A model generated the notes under the pieces. It was not told the DNA's origin. It saw only the letters and a list, made by a program, of their open reading frames with translations, and did no database searches. Positions 7,455 to 15,698 of a stretch of DNA of 64,000 nucleotides are shown here, in pieces. The position numbers and the translations under genes were made by a program. Source of the DNA: a virus; the IMG/VR virus record IMGVR_UViG_3300031920_000341, positions 1 to 64,000 of that record, one strand, 5' to 3'. How positions within the stretch are numbered: position 1 is the first letter of the stretch; each line of letters starts with the position of its first letter.

Positions 7455-8213
7455 ATGGAACAATTTATTTTATCATACGAAGAACATTTATTAAGTAGAG
7501 CATTAAACAAATTAATAAACGAAAAGTTACATTCATTTTTAACTGGATCATTTAACAAAAAGGAAGCTCTTAATTGGTTAACTAAAGATGGTCTTAAATA
7601 TATTACAGCATATTTGCTTAAGCATCCAAATAATAATATGACTAAACCATTTATTGAATTATATAAACAAAACAAAGCATCAAGTAATGAATGGACTAAC
7701 TGTAAAGGAATTGATGATCAGTTTCTTTCTGTACTAGATCATTTTAAGAATACTCTTGAAACACGAATAAAGGGTGGAGAACCCGAAGGTAACGCTACAT
7801 CAGAAGAAGCATTAGTATATCAAACATGGGAAGAAGCTGAAGAAGCATTATTACATAATGATACCGAATCTCAAGAATCACAATATGATGATGAAACTCA
7901 AGAATCACAAGATGAAAATCTTGAGTTAGAAGAAATAATTCAAGGTTACATTGGAGAATTTCAAGAATTTATTGTACCTGGTTCTATTGATGGTAGTGTA
8001 GATGAAGATGGCAGTTGGAATTTTTCTGCTAAATTAGAAATACCAAAAAGTTTTCATGAATATTTAGAACCAGATGATATAGAAGAAGATATTAATAGTT
8101 CTTCAAATGGAGGACCTGGTGCAGCATTTCATTCTGTACATGCTACAATGGATGATGAAACACAAGATGAATTTATAGTATCTGTTTCAGGTAGAGGTGG
8201 ATATGATATTTAA
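7455..8213 (+). CDS. Hypothetical acidic 252-residue protein
   Basis: An N-terminal helical domain (1-100) is followed by a strongly acidic low-complexity linker (about 110-165) containing ESQESQ and DDETQESQ, then a C-terminal domain with DDETQDEF near residue 235. The DETQ-type motif also appears in the portal tail and in the 36061-36435 protein, so a shared structural or scaffold context is possible. No family is recognised. It converges with the SLOG gene and overlaps it by 4 nt. Confidence 0.62.
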   Translation: MEQFILSYEEHLLSRALNKLINEKLHSFLTGSFNKKEALNWLTKDGLKYITAYLLKHPNNNMTKPFIELYKQNKASSNEWTNCKGIDDQFLSVLDHFKNTLETRIKGGEPEGNATSEEALVYQTWEEAEEALLHNDTESQESQYDDETQESQDENLELEEIIQGYIGEFQEFIVPGSIDGSVDEDGSWNFSAKLEIPKSFHEYLEPDDIEEDINSSSNGGPGAAFHSVHATMDDETQDEFIVSVSGRGGYDI

Positions 8214-8602
8214 TAAACAATAATTTTATATGGTTTTTGAATTTGCTTTGCATATTCTATTGAATTTTTAGTACCTGGTGATTTTCCATCCCAAAATGCT
8301 ATAATAACATCTGCATTATCGACAATATCACGATTCCTACGGAACCCTGCACGTGAATCGTACTTCCTACCATACCTTTCTTTAATTAATGCATCTGGGT
8401 GGTCTAAAACGTCCCATAGAGCAGGGAACTCTAAATATGGAATTCCCCGTTCATGTGCATAAATCTTTCCGATAGTATCGGCGCCACCTGCGCCACCACT
8501 TACAATTAATGTAATTTTATTAAGTGAATTGAGTTTATCTAACTTTTGAAAAGCTAAAATTTGATTATCAAATTTTCTACCGCCTATTACCGCTACTTTC
8601 AT
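8210..8602 (-). CDS. SLOG-fold (DUF2493/YspA-like) nucleotide-binding protein
   Basis: 130 residues with the family pattern: VIGGRKF at the N-terminus, SGGAGGADT (35-43) followed by a YAHERGIP helix-strand, then the RRN..IV..AD..IAFWDG segment and GTKNSIEYA near the C-terminus. SLOG domains bind nucleotides or nucleotide-derived ligands. In phages their role is generally unknown; sequestering a host signal nucleotide is a possibility but not shown here. The gene is last in a minus-strand unit starting at 9884. Confidence 0.82.
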   Translation of the reverse strand: MKVAVIGGRKFDNQILAFQKLDKLNSLNKITLIVSGGAGGADTIGKIYAHERGIPYLEFPALWDVLDHPDALIKERYGRKYDSRAGFRRNRDIVDNADVIIAFWDGKSPGTKNSIEYAKQIQKPYKIIVY

Positions 8603-9654
8603 ACTATTGTTGGTTTAACCGTTATTGCTGCAATATGGTATGCACGAAAATTTTGCATTATATCTTCTGTAGTATTTGCTAAGATATATTTTTCATATTC
8701 ATCTCGTGTACCAATACTTTCTTCAAAACCCCTTAGCATTTTACCAAGTACTTTGCCACGAAGATATCTAATATCGTCTATTACCATTTTACCATTGAAC
8801 TTTGCATGTATTTTAGAAAGTTCTTCTGAACGTAAATCCAAATCATGAATTTGTTTTATAAATTCAATCTCAGGAAAATTATCGTGTATTAAATCTAAAT
8901 ATTTACTTTTGTCTTTTTCAAATATGAAATTAGGTTCACGTTTAGCTATTGTACCTGTTTGTATAGTATTGATATATTCAAGAAATTCATTGTATGTTTT
9001 ACGTTTACGATTTCGTTTACGATCAACAGCATTTAAATTTTCGAATTTAAAAATATCTGAATTAAAAAATTTACTATTTATTACATAGTCAAATATTTCT
9101 TTCTTTTCATAAAATCCATTACTAAAAATTTCATAATCCAAACCAAGGAATTTAAATATCTTTTTACTATCTTTTGATATAATAATATCTTTAACTATCT
9201 TACCTGAATTTCCACGATATGGATATACTAAACCAACATGTCCATACTTAAGACCAAACTTATGTGCGATTTTTCCCATAAGATTTCCAGATGGATCAAA
9301 ATCAAAAAAGTCAATTGATGTATACCAATCATCTTTAGATACAAAATTTAAATCAACTTGAAAGTTATTATAGTCAACAGAAGTTACTGAACCATTTTTA
9401 TAAAAACCTTTAGAATTCCATTCTGGTACAAGTTTTAATGTTTCTGTTATATTAGGCATACCTTCATACTTAGATACAAGTATATCAATATCACCAAAGT
9501 CAGCTTTATTATAATGACCTTGTATAACATGAAATTTAGATTTTGGATACATCTTTGGTAAAATACTTAGTAAATCTAATTCAGTTCTATCATAATTAGT
9601 TTTAGTAATACGAACAGACATAATTCCAATTTTCCTTAATGCTTTTCCTCCCAT
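8599..9654 (-). CDS. Nucleotidyltransferase-fold protein
   Basis: 351 residues starting MGGKAL, with the nucleotidyltransferase pattern GDIDILV near residue 54 and a later VDLNFV strand around 101-106 that would supply the third acidic residue. The rest (about 180-351) is helical and basic, with a KRNRKRK patch. Members of this superfamily add nucleotides to RNA, proteins or small molecules; the substrate is not evident. The start at 9654 is chosen because MGGKA-like starts are common in this phage family; it overlaps the upstream gene by 19 nt. It sits 0.3 kb from the RNA ligase gene. Confidence 0.68.
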   Translation of the reverse strand: MGGKALRKIGIMSVRITKTNYDRTELDLLSILPKMYPKSKFHVIQGHYNKADFGDIDILVSKYEGMPNITETLKLVPEWNSKGFYKNGSVTSVDYNNFQVDLNFVSKDDWYTSIDFFDFDPSGNLMGKIAHKFGLKYGHVGLVYPYRGNSGKIVKDIIISKDSKKIFKFLGLDYEIFSNGFYEKKEIFDYVINSKFFNSDIFKFENLNAVDRKRNRKRKTYNEFLEYINTIQTGTIAKREPNFIFEKDKSKYLDLIHDNFPEIEFIKQIHDLDLRSEELSKIHAKFNGKMVIDDIRYLRGKVLGKMLRGFEESIGTRDEYEKYILANTTEDIMQNFRAYHIAAITVKPTIV

Positions 9655-9884
9655 GAGTCAATTTGTGTTTTAATGTTATTTAAAATTTCTAATGTATTTT
9701 CATCTAGATCTTTTGGAAAGATACAACCCACATCAATTTCTATATTATTAGTGGGAACAACTATCACACGAACAGTATAGCCTTCAATATTTGAAAAATT
9801 TTCAGACATATACTTATTGAGCAGGTTTGCCTTTTCTTTACCCGCACGAGGTAACTTAAATACGATTATAATTAATTGTTTCAT
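9636..9884 (-). CDS. Hypothetical 82-residue protein, apparently leaderless
   Basis: No family is recognised; it has a beta-strand start (LIIIVFKLP) and an amphipathic C-terminal helix. Its promoter P4 ends only 2 nt before the ATG, so the transcript probably begins at or very near the start codon. It heads the unit with the nucleotidyltransferase and SLOG genes. Confidence 0.62.
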   Translation of the reverse strand: MKQLIIIVFKLPRAGKEKANLLNKYMSENFSNIEGYTVRVIVVPTNNIEIDVGCIFPKDLDENTLEILNNIKTQIDSWEEKH

Positions 9885-9886
9885 TG

Positions 9887-9920
9887 CAAATATATGTCTT
9901 TATTTTGAAACTGAAAAGTA
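9887..9920 (-). promoter_or_regulatory. Early-type promoter P4, adjacent to its start codon
   Basis: On the minus strand TACTTTTCAGTTTC (9920-9907) is followed after 12 nt by TATATTTG (9894-9887), a perfect TAnnTTTG. The ATG is at 9884-9882, so the expected transcription start coincides with the start codon. Confidence 0.7.
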
Positions 9921-9924
9921 TTAT

Positions 9925-11175
9925 TTAATATTCGCCATCCATTATGTTTATAAAATTAGGTCTAATTAATTGTTGAATTTCATTACCAAGAAGTTTTCTT
10001 ACAGTTTTTTGACCACCACTATCAAGATTCATATACATATCCTTGCTATCCTTCATAAAATCTTTAATAATATCTTCCATCATTCCACCTAACAATTTAC
10101 CAAACATCTTATCATTTATTTCATCATACTTTGATATAACATTACGAAGTCTATTGCTGTTTACATATAAACAAATTTCATTAACTACTTTTTGTACTTC
10201 TTCTGTTATTACAATTTCTTCTTTAATCTTTGGTTGTCTATTTGTTTTTCTTTCACTATTTTTCTCGGCAAATTTTTCATTCTTATTTTTAAGAATTACT
10301 CTTGAACCATTACCTAAAAAGATTGGGATATTAGCTGCAATTACATTACCTTCACATATATTGTCTTCTATTGGTGGAAGACCAAGTCTATGTGGAATTG
10401 TTGATTGATACAAATTTGGATATCCAAGACATTCATCAAGTGTACCTATAAATAACGGTTCTGATGAAAATATATCAAACTTTTCAAATAGTGGATATAT
10501 TACAGATTTGGGTAGAATTACTTTATCAACTACAATATCAAAAGCATAGAACATTATATCTGGGCTATAAAATACACCTTTTTGTACAGACTTAGTCTGA
10601 GTAGTCTTGGGTACATCTGGATGTGGATAACTACCACCAAATAATTCACCATATATTCTCATGTGGTGAGTATTAGGAAATAGTACATTTTTGATGTGAT
10701 TAAACATTTTATTAAGTTGATCAGCCATCGCATCTCTTATAATTTGATAATCATGAAATTTACTTTGTTCATCAAGTACACCGATTTCATTTTCATCATT
10801 TTTTGTTCTTCTGGTACATTCCAGCATTGTATCAGTTACTATAAATGAAAAATTAGCACCATGTACTTTCTCTTCAACAACAAATTCATTGTTTTGATAT
10901 CCCTTTTCATAAATATGTTTAACTGTTTTGGTATTGCTTATATTTTCAATATCGCCATATCTTTTAAATGTTGGATTTTTAATATCATTTAAAAATAGAT
11001 TAAGTTCTTTATATGTACTATCAATATATGATTGTACTACTGAATCATTAGAATTAAATGAATCATTAATTATGCCATTTAAATTTTCATATATTGTTTT
11101 TATTTTGTGATTACGTGATATCAACAATATAGAAAAATTATCGTCAACAAACCTTTTTACTTCTATTGCGGTCAT
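9925..11175 (-). CDS. rnl2: RNA ligase, Rnl2 (T4 gp24.1) family
   Basis: 416 residues. Covalent nucleotidyltransferase motifs run in order: motif I EKVHGANF with the adenylated Lys at 103, a motif III-like MFYAFDIVV near 210, motif IV CEGNVIAAN near 270-280 and motif V RVILKNKNEKFAEK near 290-303. Rnl2 seals nicks in double-stranded RNA, joining 3'-OH and 5'-phosphate ends. About 75 extra N-terminal residues precede the ligase core, and the C-terminal helical domain (about 320-416) is of the usual kind. The gene overlaps the upstream unknown gene by 32 nt. It probably works with the Pnk-like protein at 137-1048. Confidence 0.86.
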   Translation of the reverse strand: MTAIEVKRFVDDNFSILLISRNHKIKTIYENLNGIINDSFNSNDSVVQSYIDSTYKELNLFLNDIKNPTFKRYGDIENISNTKTVKHIYEKGYQNNEFVVEEKVHGANFSFIVTDTMLECTRRTKNDENEIGVLDEQSKFHDYQIIRDAMADQLNKMFNHIKNVLFPNTHHMRIYGELFGGSYPHPDVPKTTQTKSVQKGVFYSPDIMFYAFDIVVDKVILPKSVIYPLFEKFDIFSSEPLFIGTLDECLGYPNLYQSTIPHRLGLPPIEDNICEGNVIAANIPIFLGNGSRVILKNKNEKFAEKNSERKTNRQPKIKEEIVITEEVQKVVNEICLYVNSNRLRNVISKYDEINDKMFGKLLGGMMEDIIKDFMKDSKDMYMNLDSGGQKTVRKLLGNEIQQLIRPNFINIMDGEY

Positions 11176-11797
11176 TTATTTTGTATGTTTTTATAGATGC
11201 GAATATTTTTGTAAATATACATAAATCAAATATTATATAAATTGTTTCATTTTTTATTTTAATATTAATTTTATCTAATTTATATAACTTATTATATATG
11301 TTTTGATTAAATACATATAGGTTTTTTATTTTACTATTAATATAAAAATCATGGCCAAATAATGATTCATATTCATAGATTTTACTAAAATCTGTATGTT
11401 CAATATTTATATCATCGGTAATCTCTACACCAAAGTGTTTATGTATGTCGTTTTCTATTCTGAAATATTCCATATAATTTAAAAATATTCCAGAATCTTT
11501 TTTTAATATATCAATAATATTATAATCAGTAATTACATTAGTATCAAGTTTTATAAAAAATAAAAAGTAAATTTGTTCAATCATTTTATCAAATATCGAT
11601 GAAACAATATATTTTTGAACATCAAAATCAATTATATCTAGCCGATTTTTATCAATTTTTATACTTAACATATTATTTAAACATATTGGACTTCCAAGTT
11701 TTGCTAAAACTTCTTTATTTTCCATTGATTTATCCAACATAAATGGATCGGTATAATTAATTAACTTTTCCTTTAGGGTATCTATTATGCGTTGCAT
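11144..11797 (-). CDS. Hypothetical 217-residue protein
   Basis: A very AT-rich gene encoding an Ile/Lys/Asn-rich, mixed alpha/beta protein. No family is recognised and no signal peptide or membrane segment is convincing. It lies between a terminator (11843-11880) and the RNA ligase gene, which it overlaps by 32 nt, so the two are probably cotranscribed. Confidence 0.6.
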   Translation of the reverse strand: MQRIIDTLKEKLINYTDPFMLDKSMENKEVLAKLGSPICLNNMLSIKIDKNRLDIIDFDVQKYIVSSIFDKMIEQIYFLFFIKLDTNVITDYNIIDILKKDSGIFLNYMEYFRIENDIHKHFGVEITDDINIEHTDFSKIYEYESLFGHDFYINSKIKNLYVFNQNIYNKLYKLDKINIKIKNETIYIIFDLCIFTKIFASIKTYKINDRNRSKKVC

Positions 11798-11842
11798 TAA
11801 TTAAGATTGTTTAAAAATTATATAAGAAATGAGATAATAGTT

Positions 11843-11880
11843 TTAATAAAAACGGCGCTAATTAGAAAAGAGCGCCGTTT
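11843..11880 (-). terminator. Rho-independent terminator after 11886-12656
   Basis: A perfect 10-bp GC-rich stem, aaacggcgct (11850-11859) with agcgccgttt (11871-11880), encloses an 11-nt loop. On the minus strand it is followed by a T-rich run (TTTTTATT). It ends the portal-region operon. Confidence 0.85.
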
Positions 11881-11885
11881 ATATG

Positions 11886-12656
11886 TTAATATTTAATACC
11901 ACATGCTGCACAGTACTTGTCATTTTTCTTTTGCTTTCTTCCACATCCAATACAGAATTTAATTATATCTTTCTTTGAATATAATTTCTTTGTTGATTCA
12001 GGTAATATTTTATATTTAAATAAGTGAGTATAATTAGAATTATAATCGCTATTATCATTTTTAAATTTCATATCACTGTCATCACCGTCTGCAATCATTC
12101 CAGTTTCAATAGTTGGTGTGCCTAATGAGTTTACGGACATACCAGTTTTAGTTATATCATCTCCTGGTAAATAAGTTGAATTAGAATTAGTATAACTAAC
12201 TTCTACATTACCATATAATGGACCATCATATACTGGACCACCATATACATAATCAGGTATTTGATGAAAAAAATTATTAAAATTATTAAAATAAATCTCT
12301 GGAATATGTTCTCTTTGTAGATATACTCTAATTATAATATCACCATTATTTTCGATAGCTTCTTGTGTTTCTTTTGTATTCTCAACATCATATGTTTCAA
12401 ATAAAAATTTCTTTTTAGTAAGCATATCACAATCTAACCATACTCTTTCACCAGGTCTGAGTACAATCATTGGACGATCAAAATTAACTTGGTTAATCTG
12501 TACGTCAATTGCAATTTTTGTTTTTAGGGGATTGTAAATTTCAATTTCAAATTCAGTACCATTTTTCATAAATACTGTTTCTACTCTGTTAACTATTTCT
12601 GTGGTTAATACATTTTTGTTTACGGCAATGCGAGCCGAAGGATTCGAATTATTCAT
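11886..12656 (-). CDS. Probable structural protein with C-terminal zinc ribbon
   Basis: 256 residues. The N-terminal 120 residues look like a beta-sandwich (FEIEIYNPLKTKIAIDVQ, VLRPGERVWLDC). A Gly/Tyr/Pro-rich middle (about 135-160) and a Ser/Asn/Asp-rich linker follow. The last 25 residues form a zinc ribbon with CIGCG and CAACG pairs 15 residues apart. No family is recognised for the whole. Its place directly after the portal, before a terminator, suggests a head or neck protein, but the zinc ribbon is unexpected for one. Its ATG overlaps a short open frame upstream as ATGA. Confidence 0.65.
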   Translation of the reverse strand: MNNSNPSARIAVNKNVLTTEIVNRVETVFMKNGTEFEIEIYNPLKTKIAIDVQINQVNFDRPMIVLRPGERVWLDCDMLTKKKFLFETYDVENTKETQEAIENNGDIIIRVYLQREHIPEIYFNNFNNFFHQIPDYVYGGPVYDGPLYGNVEVSYTNSNSTYLPGDDITKTGMSVNSLGTPTIETGMIADGDDSDMKFKNDNSDYNSNYTHLFKYKILPESTKKLYSKKDIIKFCIGCGRKQKKNDKYCAACGIKY

Positions 12657-12742
12657 TTGTCTACGATTTTTTTACGCTTACTAATTCCCTTGTTGCGGTT
12701 AAACAACTCCGAAGCATTATACTCGGAACCAATAAGATTAGA
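12653..12742 (-). other. Short open frame without a canonical start between portal gene and 11886-12656
   Basis: After an in-frame TAG at 12743-12745, a 29-codon frame reads SNLIGSEYNASELFNRNKGI and on to ISKRKKIVDK, ending in TGA that overlaps the next ATG as ATGA. The codons (TCC, GAG, TTG, CGC, AAC, AAG) are richer in G and C than the surroundings. No ATG, GTG or suitably placed TTG start is present; an ATT start, or a remnant of a longer gene, are both possible. In T4 the small core proteins gp67/gp68 follow the portal gene, but no similarity can be claimed. Confidence 0.35.
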
Positions 12743-12755
12743 CTATAATTATATA

Positions 12756-14531
12756 TTACTGTTCTTGTGTACCGGTTTCTTGTGCTCCAACTCCAGGTAA
12801 ATCACCCGCCTGTGCTTGAGCTTGTACTCCACCAGCTTCTTGTGTACCAGTTTCATTATTCTGAGTTTCATCTTGTGTACTAAAATCTTCACCACCACTA
12901 TCACCACCTTGTGCAGTTGCGTCACTAGTTTCCGCATTTGATGCAGATGCTTCACCCTTTTCTGGTTCTTTATCATCTAAATCCCATTCTTGTTGGTTGG
13001 CACGAATATCTTCTTCTGTCATTTTCATATATTTTTTCAATAAGAAGTTAACATGTAATACAGATTCTGGATCATTTTTAATTTCTTGCAGTGCTGTAAT
13101 TGTATTAGTACGTTTAGTTGCAAGTTCAGAATCTTTCATTTCTTCAAATACATTCTCTTGTACATATGACATACCAATAGCATTCTTAAACCTATTATCA
13201 GTTTTTAAATCTGGATAATCAATACATAATTGTAAATACCAAGGCCTAAGCATTAATTCTTGAAATGCTGTACGTAAACGTTTAATAAATTTGCCATATG
13301 CAATTTCTTCACGGCTTACTGTATCAGGTCCCAATAGATATGAACCACCGCCTTCATTATAATCCCAACGTGAGAATGGTAATTTTGAATCCAATTTTAA
13401 CTTCTTTAGGAAGTATGCAAGTAATTGTGAATCTTGTAAATCTGGACCATGATGTTCAATTGCCTCTATATCGATTGATTCACCTGCTGCATTTTTTGGA
13501 GTTATATAATTCTTGTAATATAATATCTTTGGTTTACCATCAACTAATAATTCACCTGTATCCTGATTAAAGTAAATATCTTCTTTAAACATATTAAGAT
13601 ATTCTTTAACATCTTCTTTGGCTTTTTGTAATGACTTAGTACCAATAGGCACTGAAGTTTTCATACGGATTGGTGCATTCATTAAATGCCAAATAACTTT
13701 AGATTGCTCCATAATTCTTAATAAATTAAATGAGCGAATCATTCTTTCTGTAAATGATACACGTTTTGTCCTAAATGTATTAGAATATGATATGTATATT
13801 ATTTGTGCATCAGTTAGTGTTCTATGAACATTATTAATATCATCACGTTGTAACCATTCAAGATATAGTGTACCTTTATGATCTTTCTTAACCAATGGAT
13901 ATAATGTAGCAGGATCAAGATCTTTAAAACCAATTATATTTTTTGGTGAAGTAACACTATCGTAGATCATTTCAAATGCAAGGTGACCTTCAATAAGCCA
14001 TTGATAAAAATATTGCCAAGCGGCATTTCCATTATTAAATCCCCATGCAGTATAAATATCATCAAACCTTTCATAATATGAATCAACTACTTCATCACTG
14101 TAAGTATTATCTTCTTCAACTTTTCCATTACGTTTATTTAATTTTTCTGCGGAAAAATTTGTAGGAAAACAAAATCTATTTCTATCGTCATAAATTATTG
14201 TATCATCTGTTATTGTATCTAATACAAATTCAATTTCAGCATTGGAAGCAATATCACGTAATTTTTCCTTTTTAGTAATATAATCTAATTGAAAAAACGC
14301 TAATGTTTTTGTTCTGAGTTGTGATGTAGTATCAGAAATAGCCATTGAGTACTTAAGTAAATCATCAGCAACAGCTCCTATGCCACCTCTTTTTCTTAAT
14401 TCACCTTCTATGTATCCAATTGCTTGAGAGTTCTGTACTAATTTACTATCAAAATCACGGCCTAGTTTACTTAATTTAATAAAATTATTTCTTAATCTAC
14501 CGAAACCTACTGCATCTAAAAATCCTGCCAT
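12756..14531 (-). CDS. 20: Portal vertex protein (T4 gp20 family)
   Basis: 591 residues, close to the family's usual size plus a tail. The portal core is recognisable by the WQYFYQWLIEGHLAFEM helix region, FKDLDPATLYP, the LPFSRWDYNEGGGS segment, and SREEIAYGKFIKRLRTAFQE followed by a C-terminal KDSELATKRTN helix. It forms the dodecameric ring through which DNA is packaged. The last 60 residues are low complexity (TQDETQ, GTQEAGG, GTQEQ), like the linker in the protease/scaffold protein. The order gp4, unknown, portal is compact with 18-nt or shorter gaps. Confidence 0.9.
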   Translation of the reverse strand: MAGFLDAVGFGRLRNNFIKLSKLGRDFDSKLVQNSQAIGYIEGELRKRGGIGAVADDLLKYSMAISDTTSQLRTKTLAFFQLDYITKKEKLRDIASNAEIEFVLDTITDDTIIYDDRNRFCFPTNFSAEKLNKRNGKVEEDNTYSDEVVDSYYERFDDIYTAWGFNNGNAAWQYFYQWLIEGHLAFEMIYDSVTSPKNIIGFKDLDPATLYPLVKKDHKGTLYLEWLQRDDINNVHRTLTDAQIIYISYSNTFRTKRVSFTERMIRSFNLLRIMEQSKVIWHLMNAPIRMKTSVPIGTKSLQKAKEDVKEYLNMFKEDIYFNQDTGELLVDGKPKILYYKNYITPKNAAGESIDIEAIEHHGPDLQDSQLLAYFLKKLKLDSKLPFSRWDYNEGGGSYLLGPDTVSREEIAYGKFIKRLRTAFQELMLRPWYLQLCIDYPDLKTDNRFKNAIGMSYVQENVFEEMKDSELATKRTNTITALQEIKNDPESVLHVNFLLKKYMKMTEEDIRANQQEWDLDDKEPEKGEASASNAETSDATAQGGDSGGEDFSTQDETQNNETGTQEAGGVQAQAQAGDLPGVGAQETGTQEQ

Positions 14532-14549
14532 TATGATTATCTTTTTTTA

Positions 14550-15167
14550 TTATAATTGAGATATTAATAAAGTTTTAATATTAAATCTCTTTTTTGCATT
14601 AAAAATCATATATCTATCAATATATAGCGTAGTTGCTGGAACCATGCCTTCCCATTTCATGATACGAAGATTTCTTATTTTCTTCCTATCATAGTTATTT
14701 ATTATGATTTTATTTTTTACTTTGACTATCCTGAAATAGTTTGTGCTATCTATAAGTATTGGATCCCATTTCCTTACCGAAGAATTTCCAATATTATGTT
14801 CAATTTGTACTCTAAATATTTTACTTAAATTATAAAATAATTGTTTCCTAGAAATTATAGGAAGTCCCGCTATATCAATTCCAAATATTGTGTTATCATT
14901 GCTTTTAAATGCAAAAACCATTGGTTTAAAATTATAATATAACTTTGAACCTTTACCTGTCATTACATCTCTTGCTAACTCAGTATCTTGATAATCAAAT
15001 GTATAAATATGACCAGGTAAAATTGTATTATATCCATAATCGATAAATTCAATTATACCCTTATTGTGTAATTCTGTACTTTTTTGTTTAGCACCAGATA
15101 ATCCACTATTACTATCAATATATTCATCTACTAAATCAATGTATGTGTTCATTCTTTTCCCAATCAA
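14550..15167 (-). CDS. Unknown 205-residue protein between gp4 and portal
   Basis: No family is recognised. The sequence is basic in its last 80 residues (NYDRKKIRNLRIMKW) and includes a strand-rich centre (GHIYTFDYQ, FAFKSNDN). The open frame starts at 15167; an internal ATG at 15152 (MNTYIDLV) is the more likely start because it reduces overlap with gp4. In T4 the gene after gp4 is baseplate gene 53, but this protein does not resemble gp53, whereas the protein at 31489 does. A head-completion or neck role is inferred from position only. Confidence 0.55.
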   Translation of the reverse strand: MIGKRMNTYIDLVDEYIDSNSGLSGAKQKSTELHNKGIIEFIDYGYNTILPGHIYTFDYQDTELARDVMTGKGSKLYYNFKPMVFAFKSNDNTIFGIDIAGLPIISRKQLFYNLSKIFRVQIEHNIGNSSVRKWDPILIDSTNYFRIVKVKNKIIINNYDRKKIRNLRIMKWEGMVPATTLYIDRYMIFNAKKRFNIKTLLISQL

Positions 15168-15672
15168 TTATTTTAAATTGTTTATGTGCTTTGTTATATT
15201 CCATTACAATAAATTTAAACCCTAATCTACCTGCATATTGTCTTGCTGCTTTAAACTTAGCAATGTTCATTAAATATCTTTTAACACCTCCTGTATAATT
15301 CTTCATAGACTTATACGTTTGCTTTTTGGGTTTACCTGGTAGCTTAGTATGCTTATCTGGTTTGATTTCTACTAACCATCTAATCACTTTACCATTTGTT
15401 CCAAGCGTTTCTATATAAAAATCAACAAAGTAATCATGTGTACGCTTATCAAGCGGACTGATATATTTTATTGCTAATGGTTCAGAACCGTATTTCAATA
15501 CATTTTCATCTCTATCGCAATATTTTAAAAATTCTAATTCCCAACTTGATCTGTAAATAATTTGTGTAATATCACCAACATACTTTTCAGGATGCATTGT
15601 TTTATAATAACCCTGTTTTATATATTTCTTTCGTCTTGGTTTTAAAAACGATTGAATTGGTTGATTTGCCAA
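15136..15672 (-). CDS. 4: Head completion nuclease (T4 gp4/gp50 family)
   Basis: 178 residues that follow T4 gp4 closely in pattern: HPEKYVGD then IIYRSSWELEFLKYCD, SPLDKRTHDYFVDFYIET, WLVEIKPDKHT and AAR.Y..R.GFKF. The fold is a TnsA/PD-(D/E)xK-type endonuclease, with D in YFVDFYIE and the VEIKP strand as likely active-site elements. Gp4 is needed to finish DNA-filled heads before tail joining. A GATAAATA late element lies 18 nt before the start. Confidence 0.88.
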   Translation of the reverse strand: MANQPIQSFLKPRRKKYIKQGYYKTMHPEKYVGDITQIIYRSSWELEFLKYCDRDENVLKYGSEPLAIKYISPLDKRTHDYFVDFYIETLGTNGKVIRWLVEIKPDKHTKLPGKPKKQTYKSMKNYTGGVKRYLMNIAKFKAARQYAGRLGFKFIVMEYNKAHKQFKIIDWEKNEHIH

Positions 15673-15690
15673 AGTATTTCATTTTCTTTT

Positions 15691-15698
15691 TATTTATC
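15691..15698 (-). promoter_or_regulatory. Late promoter element GATAAATA (gp4)
   Basis: GATAAATA followed by AAAAAG on the minus strand, 18 nt before the gp4 start and just inside the 3' end of the primase gene's region. It would give late transcription of gp4, the unknown gene and the portal independently of the replication genes upstream. Confidence 0.58.

Noticed and set aside
12605-12745. Possible tRNA, because of a ttcgaatcc-like string and GC-richer sequence
   Set aside because: No acceptor stem or cloverleaf can be drawn; the string encodes the start of the 11886-12656 protein (NSNPSARIA).
12749-12976. Lys/Val/His-rich open frame inside the portal gene on the same strand
   Set aside because: It overlaps the repetitive end of the portal gene in another frame; its odd composition is the result of the GTQE-type repeats.
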